Below the pieces are notes generated by a model, which was not told where the DNA came from, made no database searches, and worked only from the letters and a program-made list of their open reading frames with translations. The position numbers and the translations under genes were made by a program. A stretch of DNA of 64,000 bases. Source: Paragonimus westermani (lineage: Eukaryota; Platyhelminthes; Trematoda; Plagiorchiida; Troglotrematidae). Shown here piece after piece: positions 59,974 to 64,000 of this stretch (its first letter is position 1; every line of letters begins with the position of its first letter). The stretch spans positions 1 through 64,000 of the forward strand of contig QNGE01002643.1 of assembly GCA_008508345.1 (NCBI GenBank), written 5' to 3'.

Positions 59974-60528
59974 CTCAAACGGGGACTCTTTTTGACCTCT
60001 TACGTATAACGGGTGGACTATACATGGTATCTGGCCAGTATGTTTGCCATCCATTCTGGCACTATTTAAGGATTGCGGAGACAAATCATTCACAGGAGAA
60101 GAACTGTGTTCGGTATTTTCGGTTAAATAACAGGGACCGGTTGAGTGGAATGATCCATTCTGCTGCACACTACGATTGACAGAACCGTTCATGCTGGAAA
60201 CGGTTTGGGAAACAATTTCCTTTCCCTGCGTTCCCTCAATGCCAAGTTCATCCAACTCGTCGATTTTTACCGATTCTGTTAAGTCGGTATCTGCGGAGTT
60301 TATTACCGGTTCTAGCTGGAGACTGCAAGCAATAGCGATTTGACGTCGCAGTTCACTTGACTTCAGTAGCAATGCTGGATTGGGACTGGTCTTCATTGAT
60401 CGCAGGGACATGCGTGGCGCACGCTCATTGTGGTTCACCGTTTCCGAAGATGGTATAAAGCATACGGGCAGACTACTTCTAGACCGTTTCACGTCATCTT
60501 CTTGGAGAGCGTCAACAGTGCGTGAGAC
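59974..60528 (-). CDS. Candidate internal coding exon of an unidentified minus-strand gene
   Basis: On the minus strand, acceptor ttcatttttctcgttcatag ends at 60529, followed by 185 open codons to a possible donor (GAG|gtaaaa, 59973-59972). If not spliced there, the frame stops at 59941. The 555 bases are a multiple of three. The product is hydrophilic, Ser/Asn-rich and probably disordered, with basic (KRSRSS) and acidic (KIDELDELG) patches like regulatory linkers of signalling proteins. No domain recognised. No polyadenylation hexamer was seen just downstream, which favours an internal exon. Confidence 0.55.
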
Positions 60529-62557
60529 CTATGAACGAGAAAAATGAAGGTTTTTGAGCAGCATAGTAAACCGGAAGCAAGGAGGTAAAATATGTATATT
60601 CTTCTTGTGAAATATGTTAAAAATTATTGTGACACCCATTAGCATCAACCACACTGTCGTGCCATGTCTCATGCATGAAATCTCCTTCAGCCTACCAGGT
60701 ATTTGCCGTCAAACTGTAGTAATTAAATTGCAAAGAGATGATATTTGGTTATCAAAAGTATCTCACGAACAGCGCGGTAGTTTGCCCATGGTTACCTGAA
60801 CTTTACTGACCATCGACCACTTCTTTTGCAATTATCATCTCTCCTATCTACCCAAATGGATTTCCAAACTCAATTAGGCTATTTTTGTCGGGCTACTCAC
60901 TCATTTGATGAGACAAAACACTCAGCCAATAATCCTAACAACAAAAGCTTTGAGTAAACTTTTGGAAATGAAAGTGCCAAGTTAACGAAAACAACTGGAG
61001 CTTATCACTTATTAGGGGAGTGTTTCAATTAGCAGTTGTAACCGATCACAAATATTCTCCATGGTCAGATATTGACATTGTACGTAGTGATAAGAAAACG
61101 GAGGTTTTGCGGAGCGCTGACTGTTATATATGTACATATATATACATAAATATTTGCTATACGCGTCACAGTCCTAAATAAAAGGTACGAATACGTTACG
61201 CATGAAAAAATGACAAAGAACACACATTTTCATGATAGAAGCATAATTTGCTTTGATTCCGCACCAAATCCGGCAACGTCTTCAACAATGGACGAGTCTT
61301 GCTCGTCGGGCCTGGGCCAAAGAGCGTTAAGGTCTTAAAGAAACAAAACTTGACTTTAGAGCCTGTATTCCACAGGTCAGAACCATATAGCGACCACCCA
61401 CTTACTGTTTCCCTTCCAACCCAAGTTGTTCGGAAAAGCAAGACAAGGCGAGCGATGAATTGTAGTCTGTGAAGCACGTCCCAGTCAGATAGGCTTTTAT
61501 AGCAATATCAGCTGGCTTATCACCATGGCAGAAGTGCCTAATCCAAAAACACAGGGGCGAAGCGTATGGCGTGATTCTATCAAATGCATGCAGTGCAAAT
61601 AATACGCCGTTAATCGAAAACAACAGGCATTCGAACATCATCCGCATAGGTTAACCAGGTTGTACAACTATACAGAAAGACTGCGTGTGATGATTCGCCG
61701 TATACTTTACCCCCTCGAGGAGAGGCCGACATTAGGCCGATAGCACATGTGTCATTAGAACATATATAGCTTTTGGGCTTTGGCTACTTGAGAAATCTAC
61801 CCGGGTAAGTGTTGTCGTGCACATTTAACTTTAAGCTGTGCCGTGTAGGCCACAGTCCGGACTACCCTTGATCCGACAGTGGTCCAGAAGACGACAGACT
61901 CATAAAATGCACCAGGTGTACGTAGTAGATTATTACTAGGAATTTATAAGGAAACAAAGTAAAAATCTAACAGATGCAAACTGGTCACAGGATTTGACAA
62001 ATTGCCATGCCCGAGAGTGGTTTCATCCGGCAGTGTGGACAGTATAGCACTTTCAATTTGGAAGATGGTACCTACCAACCTTGCTCAGCGGGACGGACAA
62101 GGCTTTTATGGCCCGTGACTACATCACAGTTTGGCCCCATCGCAATTTCGTCCATCCACCAGCAGTCTTACTGAAAGGACCTGCAGTTCAAAAGGCACTT
62201 GGCCAGATTACGGAGTACGTGAACCAGCCAATGTAGAGTGCACATTTTCATTACCTCAGTCATCCGTCGTCACGAAATGTGTTGCGTTGTTCGCATAATC
62301 TGTCACCTGAGATAAGGTAACGGGCAGAAAAAACGGTGATAGAACACCATGAGCCCATTCGTATGGTCCACGTGAAGCGAGATCGAATCTACACGCTTGC
62401 ATATTCTCCCCTCGATCAACAGTTGGACGACCCTGAAATGCTATAGTTTAAGAAAATTAACGGATGAATTACGTGCTTTTGCTATTCTTGTGTGCAGTTC
62501 GTCATGAAGTGATACTATTCAGATGGGGTAAGCGATGGACAGTTTAAAACAGTTTAC
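60529..62557. other. Stretch between the two candidate minus-strand exons
   Basis: Contains a self-complementary AT tract at 61125-61155 (atatatgtacatatat) and minus-strand open stretches at 61647-61196 that read like worn protein but match no family I can name. GC-richer sequence at 61.98-62.45 kb, possibly LTR or retroelement debris. No RNA gene. Confidence 0.4.
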
Positions 62558-62714
62558 CTGTAACAACAAAGATGGGATCGTGGTCAGCCCAGTTTTGTGA
62601 CAACACTATATACCTTGAAGGTACAAAGTGCTCAGCATACAGGCAAGCTTTCTCATTTGACTGATTCACTACCATTCGAGTGCTGCTTTCGATGAAACTG
62701 AGTACAGTGGTAGC
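62558..62714 (-). CDS. Candidate minus-strand exon (52 codons), unidentified
   Basis: Minus-strand reading from a weak acceptor (aaatttgcggag) to a good donor (ACAG|gtaaac at 62557). Encodes 52 open codons including EKACLYAEHFVPSRY and SQNWADHDPIFVVT, with exon-like composition. Phase 0 in, phase 1 out. The phase does not match the exon at 60528 directly, so if they share a gene another exon lies between. Function unknown. Confidence 0.35.
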
Positions 62715-62739
62715 CTCCGCAAATTTAAAATCAGACAAT

Positions 62740-64000
62740 TTAAAGGCTAACAGGAGCTACACTGCGAGATCTTTAGAACACTCAAGTGCTCTGTCCAGAA
62801 TACTAACCGTTAAGCAGCTGAATTGCGAGCACATCTTATCAGATAGCATCAGCCAAGTATACAAATGGACTATCTCCAACGTGTCGCCAACGACGATCAT
62901 AAACATAGGCTTTTGTCAGTCTTAATGTATAACTCCAATTTTTGTTGAAGGGAATTCAAGCCTGAACTACAAACCAGTTAAGTAGGTTGAGATCTGATTG
63001 TATTGCATTACAATCTGGGACAATATCGTCAGCATTCATTGAGACTCAAGTCACTGCGTGAGCAGTCCTATACATTTGTGTCGGCACTTGACCGAGGTAG
63101 TCTCAGGAACGACACCGACAGCAAAGCGTCATGAGATTGGACTGGAGCGACTTCATGACTGCAGAAAGTTCAGTTAGCCAGAGCGCACGCACAAACCAGT
63201 GCAAGCGAAAATGTGGTCCCTAGGCGGCAACCAACCACAAACAACCACCAGATACTACATCGAATTTGTTTGGAAGTGGTGATAGCTACAATAATTTGCC
63301 CGGACGTGTATCGGATTCAAACAGCCAAATAGCTTAAGTCAGGGTCGTAGAACGTAACGAATGGACTAATCAAAACAACAAGCTTGTCCTCCAATAGCAA
63401 TCATTAATTTAAACACCGTCGGTCCTCTTCGAATGGGGCACTGTATTTTAAGTAACCGAAATTGCTTAAATCCACTTCTACTGTTCTGATTTTCTCGACT
63501 AGATAACGAAGTACGGAATATGAATCGGGATAGGGAAGGGAGATCGGGCAACGCTGACAAACACTACCTACGATGCCAAAAGGTGGTGGTAATTCAAAGT
63601 GTGCGCTTATTCTGCTTGAGGTATGTCGGCAAGATTTTTCCGATTATTTTGCCATACTTCTCAGACACACCGTTCAAAACGTACCAATACTAGAAGTCCG
63701 CCCGTCAATTAAGTTTAAATCCTAGTCGGATGCCTGAGAAGGCAACGAATATCTACTTTCTGCCAGTATAGTTTTGTAATAATGGTTAAAGTAGTGCAAA
63801 AATATGAGCAATACAATCAAAGCCATACAGGAATCGATTTTGTTCTCTAAGGGCATGTCCCTTCTTTGTAGCAGCCATCCAGCGATCAGTGTCCTGGATG
63901 CGGTCACAATCAAAATTATTCCTTCACGGTTGCTACAAACAATGCGAACATCTTTCTTCACGGTTAGGACACCTAGGGAAGGATCTTATACAAATGCTAC
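62740..64000. other. Right end of window, nothing firm
   Basis: Apart from a doubtful minus-strand ORF (63722-63961) no gene, RNA or repeat is recognised. Confidence 0.4.
63722..63961 (-). CDS. Unrecognised minus-strand ORF with hydrophobic stretch (doubtful)
   Basis: Reads 79 codons including a hydrophobic run (SCMALIVLLIFLHYF) and ends SLPSQASD before TAG. Begins with GTG, so it would have to be part of an exon. No family recognised and no clear splice sites fixed. Could be chance or transposon sequence. Confidence 0.15.
   Translation of the reverse strand: MKKDVRIVCSNREGIILIVTASRTLIAGWLLQRRDMPLENKIDSCMALIVLLIFLHYFNHYYKTILAESRYSLPSQASD

Overview
This is eukaryotic DNA, most probably from a digenean flatworm (a fluke). 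It has no dense ORFs or operons. One gene is split into many short exons with canonical splice sites, spread over more than 26 kb. Around and inside it lies worn retroelement debris of types common in trematodes: Ty3/Gypsy, BEL/Pao, Penelope-like, CR1-like, and a tRNA-headed SINE carrying a hammerhead ribozyme. The species cannot be read from the sequence.

The one securely identified gene is a plus-strand biopterin-dependent aromatic amino acid hydroxylase, best called tryptophan 5-hydroxylase (TPH, the rate-limiting enzyme of serotonin synthesis). Twelve exons were placed from 27,702 to 54,150. All junction phases agree and together they give 494 codons plus a stop. The catalytic core is complete, including both iron-binding histidines and the glutamate. 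Two consecutive introns begin with GC instead of GT. The last exon adds an 83-residue His/Tyr-rich tail. The first half of the N-terminal ACT domain was not found, so the true start is open.

Layout: 1-4,515 holds a decayed Gypsy pol followed by a decayed BEL/Pao integrase end. 4,516-25,980 is mostly unrecognised, with a GC-rich island near 10.6-10.9 kb, an (ATT) microsatellite at 14.5 kb and a GC-rich ORF interrupted by one TAA at 17.3-17.9 kb. A small ORF with a C-terminal membrane segment sits at 26.0 kb, followed by a degenerate SINE. From 27.7 to 54.3 kb is the TPH gene. Its introns hold a Penelope 3' ribozyme remnant (32.4 kb), SINE copies (35.2, 42.4-42.8, 43.0, 47.3-47.7, 48.8-49.2 kb), an antisense Penelope RT fragment (38.6-39.5 kb) and a CR1-like LINE tail (41.0-41.7 kb). 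A Penelope GIY-YIG end lies at 56.4-56.9 kb. Two candidate minus-strand exons of an unidentified gene lie at 60.0-60.5 and 62.6-62.7 kb.

The most unusual structure is the SINE. Several copies are arranged head to head as imperfect palindromes. Each arm has a pol III-type tRNA head and a roughly 45-nt type I hammerhead. Two of the hammerheads look intact by every core base and helix. All retroelement proteins are broken, so only the ribozymes and the hydroxylase are likely to be functional.
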